Positions 8,006 through 16,291 of a DNA stretch of 64,000 nt are shown here, one piece after another. Source of the stretch: Mesorhizobium huakuii (GTDB lineage Bacteria > Pseudomonadota > Alphaproteobacteria > Rhizobiales > Rhizobiaceae). Both the position numbers and the translations under genes were made by a program. The notes under the pieces were generated by a model that searched no databases, was not told where the DNA came from, and was given only the letters and a program-made list of their open reading frames with translations. The stretch is from contig NZ_BSNY01000049.1 of NCBI RefSeq assembly GCF_030160235.1, positions 1 to 64,000 of the forward strand, given 5' to 3'. Position 1 is the first letter of the stretch. Every line of letters begins with the position of its first letter.

Positions 8006-8164
8006 CTATGCGAGGGCTAGGGCTATCGCGATCCCGGCACCAACTGCCAAGGCGGTCACGAAATCCGCGGTAAGGTCAATGGCCCAATCCCAAGCGGCCG
8101 CGCGCCAGCGCCGTATCGGCCGCCTCTTCTGCAGGCTGATCAATTCATCGAATACGCGTTCCAT
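8006..8164 (-). CDS. Small single-pass membrane protein
   Basis: A 52-residue frame starting at ATG 8164 with GAAGGG a few bases upstream. The N-terminal half is basic and amphipathic (MERVFDELISLQKRRPIRRW), with three tryptophans before a C-terminal hydrophobic helix (FVTALAVGAGIAIALALA). This architecture is coherent for a tail-anchored membrane protein, unlike the overlapping frames. No family is recognised. It lies between the dprA-like gene and tRNA-Asn, in the same orientation as both. Confidence 0.5.
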   Translation of the reverse strand: MERVFDELISLQKRRPIRRWRAAAWDWAIDLTADFVTALAVGAGIAIALALA

Positions 8165-8285
8165 GGCCCTTCGCGCCGTCGGTCCGAGGTGTAGATCGGC
8201 GCCTAGCGAAGTCGAGTTGTGTAGATATGCTGTAGATCAGCCGTTTTGCGGCTGTTCCTGAAAACTCTGTAAGCCTTGGAAATGT

Positions 8286-8360
8286 TGGCTCCCCGGGCCG
8301 GATTCGAACCAGCGACCAACCGGTTAACAGCCGGTTGCTCTACCACTGAGCTACCGGGGA
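8286..8360 (-). tRNA. tRNA-Asn (GTT)
   Basis: 75 bases including an encoded CCA. The acceptor TCCCCGG pairs with CCGGGGA, the anticodon loop holds GTT within CTGTTAACC, and the T-loop is TTCGAAT. Its 3' end faces the accessory region 1-8285, the geometry expected if an integrative element used this tRNA as attachment site. Confidence 0.97.
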
Positions 8361-8388
8361 ACGGAGGCTCTTTGAGCAAGTGGCGCAG

Positions 8389-8417
8389 CCTATAGCAAAC
8401 ACCTTTCGGCTTTGCAA
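8389..8417 (-). promoter_or_regulatory. Sigma70-type promoter of tRNA-Asn
   Basis: On the minus strand TTGCAA (8417-8412) and TATAGG (8394-8389) are separated by 17 bases and lie about 29 bases upstream of the tRNA 5' end. Confidence 0.6.
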
Positions 8418-8476
8418 AGAAGCATTTCGCTTTTTTCCGAGACTTTTTCGCGCGGCGGTTTCTCGCAATCGGTGGC

Positions 8477-8869
8477 GTGCGCCCTCATATTAGCCGTCTT
8501 GGCGACAGACGCGGAACCGAAAAGGTGCTCGCGGCTTTCGTAAACAGGCTTTTTCGAGTGACCAGCGGGCAGCCATTGGCGATGACGGCAGCAGACGAAA
8601 ACCGGATACCGGCACGAAAGATCTCGATTTTCGGGCGCGAATTCACCATGCCGCAATCGCGCGGCCTTAGAATCACGATCGGCATTCTTTTGACCATCGG
8701 CGGCATTCTCGGCTTTATGCCGATTCTCGGCTTCTGGATGGTTCCGATCGGATTGCTGGTGCTCTCCTACGAATTCGCCATGGTGCGCCGCCACCGGCGC
8801 CGCTTCGTCGTCTGGTGGGAGCGGCGGCGGCGACCGGATGGAACGACGAGCACCAGGCCGGGCCTTTGA
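8477..8869 (+). CDS. PGPGW-like small transmembrane protein
   Basis: Up to 130 residues with two closely spaced membrane helices (RITIGILLTIGGILGF and MVPIGLLVLSYEF) split by a PILGFW turn, then a basic cytoplasmic tail (RRHRRRF, WWERRRR). This resembles the putative PGPGW transmembrane family. The start is uncertain: GTG at 8477, ATG at 8582 (95 residues) and ATG at 8648 are all in frame, and none has a strong ribosome binding site. Function unknown. Confidence 0.6.
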   Translation: MRPHISRLGDRRGTEKVLAAFVNRLFRVTSGQPLAMTAADENRIPARKISIFGREFTMPQSRGLRITIGILLTIGGILGFMPILGFWMVPIGLLVLSYEFAMVRRHRRRFVVWWERRRRPDGTTSTRPGL

Positions 8870-8889
8870 CCGTACGTCCTTCCGCGGCG

Positions 8890-9135
8890 TTATGCCCTTG
8901 TTCGGGTTTCGGATTCTGGCGAATCGGCATTTCGGTTCGCACTTCTCGCCAAATCCTCACGGATTTCCCTGAGAACGGCGGCAGCCGAGGCGAGACGCGC
9001 GCAGTCGCGCGGCGAAAGCCTGGCAAAACCGTCTATCGCAAGACAGTCGATGGCATGGCGCAGCAACGCCTCGCATCCTGATCGCGACAAGCCGTCCCAG
9101 GTGTTCGTTCCGCTGTCCGGACTTGTCGGCCGCAT
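8890..9135 (-). CDS. Hypothetical protein, 81 residues
   Basis: A soluble, acidic-basic mixed protein (GLSRSGCEALLRHAIDCLA, SPRDCARLASAAAVLREI) with no recognised domain. The ATG at 9135 is chosen because GAGGAGG lies eight bases upstream; a TTG at 9159 is also in frame. It converges with the PGPGW-like gene, 20 bases apart. Confidence 0.5.
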   Translation of the reverse strand: MRPTSPDSGTNTWDGLSRSGCEALLRHAIDCLAIDGFARLSPRDCARLASAAAVLREIREDLARSANRNADSPESETRTRA

Positions 9136-9304
9136 GGCGCAGTCCTCCTCGTTGCTCAACGGCGGCGGGGGCGTGGAGTTTCTGGTGATCTCCTGCTATA
9201 CTTAACGATCAACTAATATGCGTCGTGACCCGGCGTGGCCACGGCGCTTGATGTGGAGGGTCGGATTCTTGCAGAGGAAACCGCGCGGATTGCGTGGTGG
9301 CCGC

Positions 9305-9333
9305 TTGACGCCATTTTCGCCGCAACCTATTGG
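9305..9333 (+). promoter_or_regulatory. Sigma70-type promoter of tRNA-Cys
   Basis: TTGACG and TATTGG separated by 17 bases, with the -10 element ending 27 bases before the tRNA 5' end. Confidence 0.65.
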
Positions 9334-9360
9334 AACCGGGTGGAACGCCGGGAGCAACGA

Positions 9361-9434
9361 GGCCTCGTGGCGGAGTGGTTACGCAGAGGACTGCAAATCC
9401 TTGCACCCCGGTTCGATTCCGGGCGAGGCCTCCA
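9361..9434 (+). tRNA. tRNA-Cys (GCA)
   Basis: 74 bases including encoded CCA. Acceptor GGCCTCG pairs with CGAGGCC, the anticodon arm reads GGACTGCAAATCC with GCA in the loop, and the T-arm is CCCGG TTCGATT CCGGG. Confidence 0.97.
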
Positions 9435-9525
9435 ATACCCGGGCTCCCGCGCGCTCAGCGCCGGGGCCTGACGTTCTCATCGAAATGAACCGCGGTTCTG
9501 GCGCGGCAAGCGGATTGGTTGGAAC

Positions 9526-10194
9526 ATGAGCGCTGATTTCTCCGAGCTTCGCGTCAAGATGGTCGACGGTCAGGTTCGCACCACCGACGTGACCAGCGCC
9601 CCACTGCTGGAAGCCATGCTCACCGTGCCGCGCGAGGTTTTCGTCGGCGACCGCCAGCGCGATCTCGCCTATATCGACGAGGACATCCGTATTGGCGACG
9701 GCACCGGTGGCGCGCGCTATCTGATGGAAGCATCGCCGCTGGCCAAGCTGATGCAGCTGGCCGAGATCAATGCGACCGATTCGGCGCTCGATGTCGGCTG
9801 TGGCACCGGCTACGCCTCGGCCATCCTGTCGCGGCTGGCGAGGTCGGTCGTGGCGCTCGAAAGCGATTCGGCGCTGGCGCAAACCGCGGCGTCCACCCTT
9901 TCCGGCCTTGGTTGCAGCAATGTGACCGTGGTCGAGGGCGCGCTGGCGCAGGGACATGCTGCCAAGGCACCTTATGACGTCATCTTCATCGGCGGCAGTG
10001 TCGAGAAAGTGCCTGCGCCGTTGCTCGATCAGCTCGCCGAAGGCGGCCGACTCGTCGCGGTCGAAGGGCGGGGCAATTCCGGCGTGGCGAGACTTTTTTT
10101 CAAGGCTGGGGGGGTTGTAACCGGGAGACGGGCATTTAATGCGGCAATTAAGCCACTACCGGGATTCGAACGTGAGCATGCTTTTGAATTCTGA
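9526..10194 (+). CDS. Protein-L-isoaspartate O-methyltransferase-family protein
   Basis: Predicted 222-residue SAM-dependent methyltransferase of the Pcm family. The SAM motif I is ALDVGCGTGYASAILSRLA, near residues 88-106. N-terminal VDGQVRTTDVTSAPLLEAM and VPREVFV match the rhizobial Pcm-like proteins usually found directly upstream of tolC, as here. A bona fide pcm is present elsewhere in this window next to surE, so this paralogue may have another substrate. It lies downstream of tRNA-Cys. Confidence 0.85.
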   Translation: MSADFSELRVKMVDGQVRTTDVTSAPLLEAMLTVPREVFVGDRQRDLAYIDEDIRIGDGTGGARYLMEASPLAKLMQLAEINATDSALDVGCGTGYASAILSRLARSVVALESDSALAQTAASTLSGLGCSNVTVVEGALAQGHAAKAPYDVIFIGGSVEKVPAPLLDQLAEGGRLVAVEGRGNSGVARLFFKAGGVVTGRRAFNAAIKPLPGFEREHAFEF

Positions 10195-10359
10195 ATGATT
10201 TAGCCTTGCAGCAGAGGCTTTGTCATGGTCGCTTGCATTTGAACAATCGTTGCTGATCCTAGACTGGGGGCACTTTGGGACCGAGCGACAGGGAACGAAA
10301 CACGTCACTCCGGCTGCTCTAACGAGAAGCTGGCGCGGCGAAGTTCCCATGGAAAACGA

Positions 10360-11754
10360 ATGAGGGATATACCCGTGCCGTCTGTATCCAAGACCCTTTT
10401 TGCCGCTGTCCTCGTCTCCGCGACCGCGCTGTCCCCACTGACCGCTTCGGCGGAAACCATCATCGGCGCGCTCGCCAAGGCCTATCAATACAATTCCACG
10501 CTGAATTCATCCCGCGCCGGTGTGCGCGTCACGGACGAAGGCGTGGCCATCGCCAAATCAGGCTGGCGCCCGACGATCAACGGATCGGTCGATGGCAATT
10601 ATCGAAACACACGCGGTAGCGGTTTCAGTCAAAGGACGACGACGGGCAGTGTTGGTATCGTGATCAACCAGAGCCTGTTTGACGGCTTCCAGACCAGAAA
10701 CAACGTGGCGGCGGCCGAATCCCAGGTCAAGGCGTCGGTCGAGAGCCTGCGCAACACCGAAGAGAATACGCTGTTCAGCGCCGCGACGGCCTATATGGAC
10801 GTGATCCGCGACCGGCAGATCGCTGTGCTGACCGAGCAGAACCTGCAGTTCCTGACCGAGCAGGCGCGTGCGGCAAGGTCACGTTTCGAAGTTGGTGAAG
10901 GCACCCGCACCGACGTCGCGCAGGCCGATGCGTCGCGCGCCTCGGCGGTGGCCTCGCTGAGTGCCGCCCGCGCGCAGGCGCTGGCCAGCGCCGCAACCTA
11001 TCACCAGGTGGTCGGCGACGAACCCGGCAAGCTCAAGCCTGCTTCGCCGTTGGGCAAGCTGCTGCCGTCGAGTCTCGATGCGGCGATTGCGATCGGGGCG
11101 AATGAACATCCGGCCATTCTCGCCACCCAGCATCTGGTCGACGCGGCCGCGTTTTCGGTCAAGTCGGCGGAAGGCGCGCTGTTGCCGCAACTGTCGGCGT
11201 CGGCGGGCATTTCAGAGGACTATTTGCACAACAGTCCCCCGGGCAGCAGCCCCAACGGCAATTCGACGTCGGCCAATATCGGCGCGACACTGACCATTCC
11301 GATCTATTCGGGCGGGCGGACCCCGGCGGTGGTGCGGCAGAGCAAGGAATCGCTTGGCCAGGCCCGCATCCAGGTTGACGTCAGCCGCGACCAGGTGCGC
11401 CAGGCCGTGGCCACCGCATGGTCGCAATACACCGCCGCGCAGCAGAGCGTCTCGGCCAACAAGCAGGTTATCGACGCCGCGCAACTGGCGCTGAACGGCG
11501 TCATCGAAGAGCGCAATGTCGGCCAGCGCACCACACTCGACGTGCTCAACGCGCAGGCCGCCGTCATCACCGCCAAGATCAACCAGGCCAATTCCGAACA
11601 CGATGTGGTGGTGGCGAGCTATGCCATCCTGTCGGCGATGGGGCGTCTTTCGGTCGACCGGCTCGGCGTGCCGGTGACCAAGTACAAGCCCGAAGAGCAC
11701 TACAACGCCGTCAAGGACAAGTGGTTCGGTCTGCGTACGCCGGACGGCCGCTAA
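10360..11754 (+). CDS. tolC: TolC-family outer membrane channel protein
   Basis: Predicted 464-residue outer membrane efflux channel component. The N-terminus is a signal peptide ending near TASAE, followed by the TolC-type repeat: two halves of coiled helices and beta strands, with the conserved ARSRFEVGEGTRTDVAQADA in the first and EERNVGQRTTLDVLNAQA in the second. Length is normal for the family. It would act with periplasmic adaptors and inner-membrane pumps in type I secretion and multidrug efflux. It follows the Pcm-like gene after a 165-base gap, so it may have its own promoter. Confidence 0.93.
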   Translation: MRDIPVPSVSKTLFAAVLVSATALSPLTASAETIIGALAKAYQYNSTLNSSRAGVRVTDEGVAIAKSGWRPTINGSVDGNYRNTRGSGFSQRTTTGSVGIVINQSLFDGFQTRNNVAAAESQVKASVESLRNTEENTLFSAATAYMDVIRDRQIAVLTEQNLQFLTEQARAARSRFEVGEGTRTDVAQADASRASAVASLSAARAQALASAATYHQVVGDEPGKLKPASPLGKLLPSSLDAAIAIGANEHPAILATQHLVDAAAFSVKSAEGALLPQLSASAGISEDYLHNSPPGSSPNGNSTSANIGATLTIPIYSGGRTPAVVRQSKESLGQARIQVDVSRDQVRQAVATAWSQYTAAQQSVSANKQVIDAAQLALNGVIEERNVGQRTTLDVLNAQAAVITAKINQANSEHDVVVASYAILSAMGRLSVDRLGVPVTKYKPEEHYNAVKDKWFGLRTPDGR

Positions 11755-11848
11755 GCGCCGGCGGTCCGACTTGCGTTAGGTCATCCGAGCGGAACCTGGC
11801 TTGAAAACCGGTTCCGCTCCGGTTTCTTGATCCATGCCTTGGCATTGG

Positions 11849-11917
11849 CGCAATTCCCCAGGGAAAGCGCTATACGCTTCCGCCGGAAACCGTTTTCACA
11901 CTTTTCTCGGAATTGCT
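11849..11917. repeat. Dispersed rhizobial intergenic repeat, copy A
   Basis: The stretch running from GCGCAATTCC to CACACTTTTCTCGGAATTGCT shares its ends and middle with the element at 60463-60560. It sits in the 302-base gap between tolC and popZ, which otherwise holds no gene. Confidence 0.5.
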
Positions 11918-12056
11918 TCTAATCTGTTGAAATCCCACATGTCCCCAGATTGGGGATTCTCGTTGGGCGATCCGTCGGTTACGCTGTCGCCATGATTCGA
12001 ATCCGGCTTCTGCCGGAGCGGAAGACTAACAGGTCACAAAGGCGGCGGATGTGACG

Positions 12057-12875
12057 ATGGCAACGGCAAGCAGCGCACAGCGCGAACCTTCCATGGAAGA
12101 AATACTGGCTTCCATCAGGAGGATCATCGAGGACAGCGACAACGGCCGCAAGCAGCCGGGCGAGGCCGAAGAGTTGCGGCAGGATCTGGAGCCGTCGCCG
12201 GGCGAGGCTCCCGCTGCCGATGTCGATGCGTTTCGCGCCGAACTGCATGCCGCTCCCGAGCTCAGGAAGCCGGTCGTGCTCGCGGAAGTCCAGGCGCCAT
12301 CGCCCGAGCCCGCGCGCATGGAAGCGCAGACGCGCGCCGATCCCGTGCCGGTCAAGCCGTCGATGACGCTTGCCGAGGTCAGCGCCAGGATCGCCGCCGA
12401 GCCGGCTCGGGCCGGAGAGTCCGCCCCACAGGCCAGCGCGACAAGCGATGCCATCGTTGCCGATTGGCGACGCGAGATCGCGGCGGTCGGAGAGCAGGCG
12501 GAAGCGATACCGGACAGGAGCATCCGCAAGCCGGTCGCCCAGCCAGAGGTGTCGGCGAGCGAGCCGGTGGCGGAGGCTGCGTTCGAACGGCCGTCTTCAA
12601 GCGAAGCTCCGGCAGGCGCCGCTCAGGCGCGCGCGGCAAGCGAAGCGCCCGTGGCGCGCCCGGCAATCCTTTCCGAACATACCGGCCGGCAGGTCGCGGC
12701 TGCCTTTGGCGAACTGTCCGATGCCTTTGCCAGCCGCAGCAAGAAGACATTCGACGAGATGGCCGAGGAGATGCTGCGGCCGATGCTGCAGGACTGGCTG
12801 GACAACAATCTGCCGACGCTGGTCGAGCGACTGGTGCGCGAGGAAATCGAGCGCGTCGCGCGCGGCGGGCAGTAA
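12057..12875 (+). CDS. popZ: Polar organizing protein PopZ (DUF2497)
   Basis: Predicted 272-residue protein. The N-terminal helix REPSMEEILASIRRIIEDS and C-terminal helical block (SKKTFDEMAEEMLRPMLQDWLD ending LVREEIERVARGGQ) are the two conserved regions of alphaproteobacterial PopZ; the Pro/Ala/Glu-rich middle is the variable disordered linker. PopZ self-assembles at cell poles and tethers chromosomal origins and polarity factors. The middle segment here, about 190 residues, is long compared with Caulobacter PopZ. ATG 12057 is used; GTG 12051 is an equally placed alternative. It lies just upstream of valS, as is common in the order. Confidence 0.9.
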   Translation: MATASSAQREPSMEEILASIRRIIEDSDNGRKQPGEAEELRQDLEPSPGEAPAADVDAFRAELHAAPELRKPVVLAEVQAPSPEPARMEAQTRADPVPVKPSMTLAEVSARIAAEPARAGESAPQASATSDAIVADWRREIAAVGEQAEAIPDRSIRKPVAQPEVSASEPVAEAAFERPSSSEAPAGAAQARAASEAPVARPAILSEHTGRQVAAAFGELSDAFASRSKKTFDEMAEEMLRPMLQDWLDNNLPTLVERLVREEIERVARGGQ

Positions 12876-12892
12876 GGCTCACAGCCCAGATC

Positions 12893-12922
12893 AAAGCGCC
12901 GCCCTTGGGCGGCGCTTTTTTT
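12893..12922 (+). terminator. Rho-independent terminator after popZ
   Basis: A 9-bp perfect GC stem (GCGCCGCCC / GGGCGGCGC, 2-base loop) followed by seven T residues, about 20 bases after the popZ stop. Confidence 0.9.
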
Positions 12923-13079
12923 GTTGGGACTCAAGCTCAATTCTCCATTCGGCGGAAAGCCTTACCGGACACCAGGGCGAAGTTTTGTGCCGAGTGCGGG
13001 CATGGGCTTCCCACGACCTTCCGTTGAAATGAACACGGGCACGCCTATTTGCTTCTCATGAACCGGGCAGCCCTTGCGG

Positions 13080-13108
13080 TTGACTTGGCCAAGACCTTCC
13101 GATTTACA
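13080..13108 (+). promoter_or_regulatory. Candidate valS promoter
   Basis: TTGACT and TTTACA separated by 17 bases, about 40 bases upstream of the valS ATG and downstream of the popZ terminator. Confidence 0.45.
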
Positions 13109-13148
13109 CCAAACCAGCAAAAATCCCGACAGCGCGGACCGTTTCCCC

Positions 13149-15932
13149 ATGCTTGAAAAGACCTACGACGCAAAGACCGTCGAGCCGAAGATCGCCAAAG
13201 TGTGGGAAGAGGCGGACGCCTTCCGCGCCGGCGCCGGGGCGGAGGAGGGGGCCGAAGCCTTCACCATCGTCATCCCGCCGCCCAACGTCACCGGCTCGCT
13301 GCATATGGGCCATGCGCTCAACAACACGCTGCAGGACATTCTGGTGCGCTTCGAGCGCATGCGCGGCAAGAACGTGCTGTGGCAGCCGGGCATGGACCAT
13401 GCCGGCATCGCCACGCAGATGGTGGTCGAGCGGCAGCTGATGGAGAAGCAGATCCACCGCCGCGACCTCACGCGCGAACAGTTCATCGAGAAAGTGTGGG
13501 AGTGGAAGGCCGAATCCGGCGGCGCCATCTTCAACCAGCTGAAGCGGCTCGGCGCCTCGGCCGACTGGTCGCGCGAACGCTTCACCATGGATGAAGGCCT
13601 GTCCAAGGCCGTGCTCGAAGTCTTCGTCACGCTCTACAAGGAAGGCCTGATCTACAAGGACAAGCGCCTTGTGAACTGGGACCCGAAACTGTTGACCGCG
13701 ATCTCCGATCTCGAGGTCGAGCAGCAGGAGGTCAACGGCAATCTCTGGCATTTCCGCTATCCGGTCGATGGCGAGACATTCGACCCGGAAAATCCGAAAA
13801 CCTTCATCACGGTGGCGACCACGCGCCCCGAAACGATGCTGGGCGATACGGCGGTGGCGGTGCATCCCGATGACGAGCGGTACCGGCATCTGGTCGGCAA
13901 GAACGTCGTGCTGCCGATCGTCGGCCGCAAGATACCGGTTGTGGCGGACGAGTATTCCGATCCTGAAAAGGGGTCGGGCGCGGTCAAGATCACGCCGGCG
14001 CATGATTTCAACGATTTCGAGGTCGGCAAGCGCCACAAACTGCCGGCGATCAACATCCTGACTGTTGAAGCCGCCATCAAGTTGAATGACAATGAGGATT
14101 TCCTCGCCGGCCTCGATGCGACGCCGGAGCGCCAGGCTGTCTGGGACGAGCTCGACGGGCTTGACCGTTTCGTCGCGCGCAAGAAGATCGTCGAACTGAT
14201 GGAAGCCGGCGGCTTCCTCGACAAGATCGAGCCGCATCGCCATGCCGTGCCGCATGGCGACCGCGGCGGCGTGCCGATCGAGCCGTTCCTGACCGAGCAG
14301 TGGTACGCCAACGCCGCCGAGCTCGCCAAGCCGGCGATCGCCTCGGTGCGCGAGGGCCGCACCAACTTCGTGCCGAAGAACTGGGAGAAAACCTATTTCG
14401 ACTGGATGGAGAACATCCAGCCCTGGTGCATCTCGCGCCAGCTGTGGTGGGGCCATCAGATTCCGGCCTGGTACGGACCGGACGGGCGTGTCTTCGTCGA
14501 GAAGACCGAGGAAGAGGCGCTGAGCGCGGCGATCGAATATTATCTGGCGCTCGAAGGTCCGTGGAAGGCCTGGGTCGAGGACAAGCTGGAAAACTTCCAG
14601 CCGGGCGAGATTCTGACCCGTGACGAGGATGTGCTCGACACCTGGTTCTCCTCGGCGCTGTGGCCGTTCTCGACCTTGGGATGGCCGGACCAGACGCCCG
14701 AGCTGAAGACCTACTACCAGACCGACGTGCTGGTGACCGGCTTCGACATCATCTTCTTCTGGGTGGCCCGCATGATGATGATGGGCCTGCATTTCATGGA
14801 TGAGGAGCCGTTCCACACCGTCTATGTGCATGCGCTGGTGCGCGACAAGAACGGCGCCAAGATGTCGAAGTCGAAGGGCAACGTCATCGACCCGCTCGAC
14901 CTCATCGATGAATATGGCGCCGATGCCTTGCGCTTCACCTTGACGGTGATGGCGGCGCAGGGGCGCGACGTGAAGCTCGACCCGGCGCGCATCGCCGGCT
15001 ACCGCAATTTCGGCACCAAGCTGTGGAACGCGACGCGCTTCGCCGAGATGAACGAAGTCGCCCGCAATGACGATTTCTGGCTGAACGACGCCAAGCTGAC
15101 GGTCAACCGCTGGATCCTGACCGAGCTGACGCGGGCCGCGCGGCAGATCACCGACGGCATCACCTCCTACCGCTTCAACGAGGCGGCCGGTGCGGCCTAC
15201 CGTTTCGTCTGGAACCTGTTCTGCGACTGGTATCTGGAACTGCTGAAGCCGGTGTTCATGGGCACGGACGAGGCGGCCAAGGCCGAGAGCCGTGCCTGCG
15301 TCGCCTTCGTGCTCGACGAAATCTACAAGCTTCTGCATCCGATGATGCCGTTCATGACGGAAGAGCTGTGGGCGCAGACGGCGGGGGAGGGCAAGGAGCG
15401 CGATTCGCTGTTGTGTCACGCCGCCTGGCCGTCGCCTGACTTCGAGGACGCAGATGCCGCGGCCGACATCAACTGGCTGGTCGACCTCGTCTCCGGCATC
15501 CGTTCGGTGCGCTCGGAGATGAACGTGCCGCCGGCGGCGATCGCGCCGCTGGTCGTGGTCGGCGCCAATGATGTGACGCGCGAGCGGCTGGTTCGCGAGG
15601 ACTCGGCGATCAAACGGCTGGCGCGCGTCGGCGACATCTCGCTGGCCGACGCGGCACCCAAGGGCTCGGCGCAGATCGTCCTCAACGAGGCGACGATCTG
15701 CCTGCCGCTCGGCAGCCTGATCGATCTCGCCGCCGAGGCGGCCCGGCTGCAGAAGGAACTGGCCAAGGTGACCGAGGAGATCGCGCGCCTGCACAAGAAG
15801 CTGTCGAATGAAAGATTCGTCGCCAGCGCGCCGGCCGAGATCGTCGACGCCGAGCGCGAAAAGCTGGCCGAATATCGCGACGCGCAGGACAAGCTTTCGG
15901 TGGCGCTGACCAGGGTTCGCGATGCCGGTTGA
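13149..15932 (+). CDS. valS: Valyl-tRNA synthetase
   Basis: Predicted 927-residue class Ia aminoacyl-tRNA synthetase that charges tRNA-Val. The HIGH-type motif is HMGH near residues 52-55 within PPNVTGSLHMGHA; the KMSKS motif is intact near 571 (KMSKSKGNVIDP). The CP1 editing domain (TTRPETMLGDTAVAVHPDD) and the C-terminal coiled coil (AARLQKELAKVTEEIARLHKKL) are present. The start is ATG 13149, giving MLEKTYDAKTVEPK; a 25-codon in-frame extension overlaps the predicted promoter and is rejected. Length and domains are typical. Confidence 0.98.
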   Translation: MLEKTYDAKTVEPKIAKVWEEADAFRAGAGAEEGAEAFTIVIPPPNVTGSLHMGHALNNTLQDILVRFERMRGKNVLWQPGMDHAGIATQMVVERQLMEKQIHRRDLTREQFIEKVWEWKAESGGAIFNQLKRLGASADWSRERFTMDEGLSKAVLEVFVTLYKEGLIYKDKRLVNWDPKLLTAISDLEVEQQEVNGNLWHFRYPVDGETFDPENPKTFITVATTRPETMLGDTAVAVHPDDERYRHLVGKNVVLPIVGRKIPVVADEYSDPEKGSGAVKITPAHDFNDFEVGKRHKLPAINILTVEAAIKLNDNEDFLAGLDATPERQAVWDELDGLDRFVARKKIVELMEAGGFLDKIEPHRHAVPHGDRGGVPIEPFLTEQWYANAAELAKPAIASVREGRTNFVPKNWEKTYFDWMENIQPWCISRQLWWGHQIPAWYGPDGRVFVEKTEEEALSAAIEYYLALEGPWKAWVEDKLENFQPGEILTRDEDVLDTWFSSALWPFSTLGWPDQTPELKTYYQTDVLVTGFDIIFFWVARMMMMGLHFMDEEPFHTVYVHALVRDKNGAKMSKSKGNVIDPLDLIDEYGADALRFTLTVMAAQGRDVKLDPARIAGYRNFGTKLWNATRFAEMNEVARNDDFWLNDAKLTVNRWILTELTRAARQITDGITSYRFNEAAGAAYRFVWNLFCDWYLELLKPVFMGTDEAAKAESRACVAFVLDEIYKLLHPMMPFMTEELWAQTAGEGKERDSLLCHAAWPSPDFEDADAAADINWLVDLVSGIRSVRSEMNVPPAAIAPLVVVGANDVTRERLVREDSAIKRLARVGDISLADAAPKGSAQIVLNEATICLPLGSLIDLAAEAARLQKELAKVTEEIARLHKKLSNERFVASAPAEIVDAEREKLAEYRDAQDKLSVALTRVRDAG

Positions 15933-16032
15933 GGAGAGATTCGCCGGGCTTTAGCCCTCTCTAAAATGAAGGTCTTTTTGTCTCGAAAGTAGGCATTCCG
16001 TAGCGTTAATGTTGACGTAAACGGAAGTTTTA

Positions 16033-16064
16033 GCCCCATTGTTGCCATAATGTAACAATGGGGC
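16033..16064. promoter_or_regulatory. 11-bp perfect inverted repeat upstream of the porin gene
   Basis: GCCCCATTGTT at 16033-16043 is mirrored by AACAATGGGGC at 16054-16064 with a 10-base centre containing CATAATG. The 359-base gap between valS and the porin holds no gene, and this palindrome lies about 230 bases before the porin ATG. It could be an operator or a valS transcript end; no T-run follows. Confidence 0.4.
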
Positions 16065-16291
16065 CGAAATGCCCTGAAAATGGCTGTTTTTGAGCCTTTT
16101 AGGACGAATTTTCCTCATTTTCCGGTCGGGTAATCACGCGTCTAGCCGTTTTTCAGCCTTGCGAGGCCCATCTGCATTTTGTCGGAAATGCGTTTGGCAA
16201 GCATGTACATGTACGCCCCAAGAATTCGTTGTTGCGCCGTTAACCTGAATTGGTTCTAGCTTGCTGCACTAGTTATTCGGGGAGGACATCC

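Noticed and set aside
13104-15794. An 896-codon open frame antisense to valS
   Set aside because: It mirrors valS in a GC-rich background, where antisense frames stay open; its composition is Arg/His/Leu-rich with no recognisable domain.
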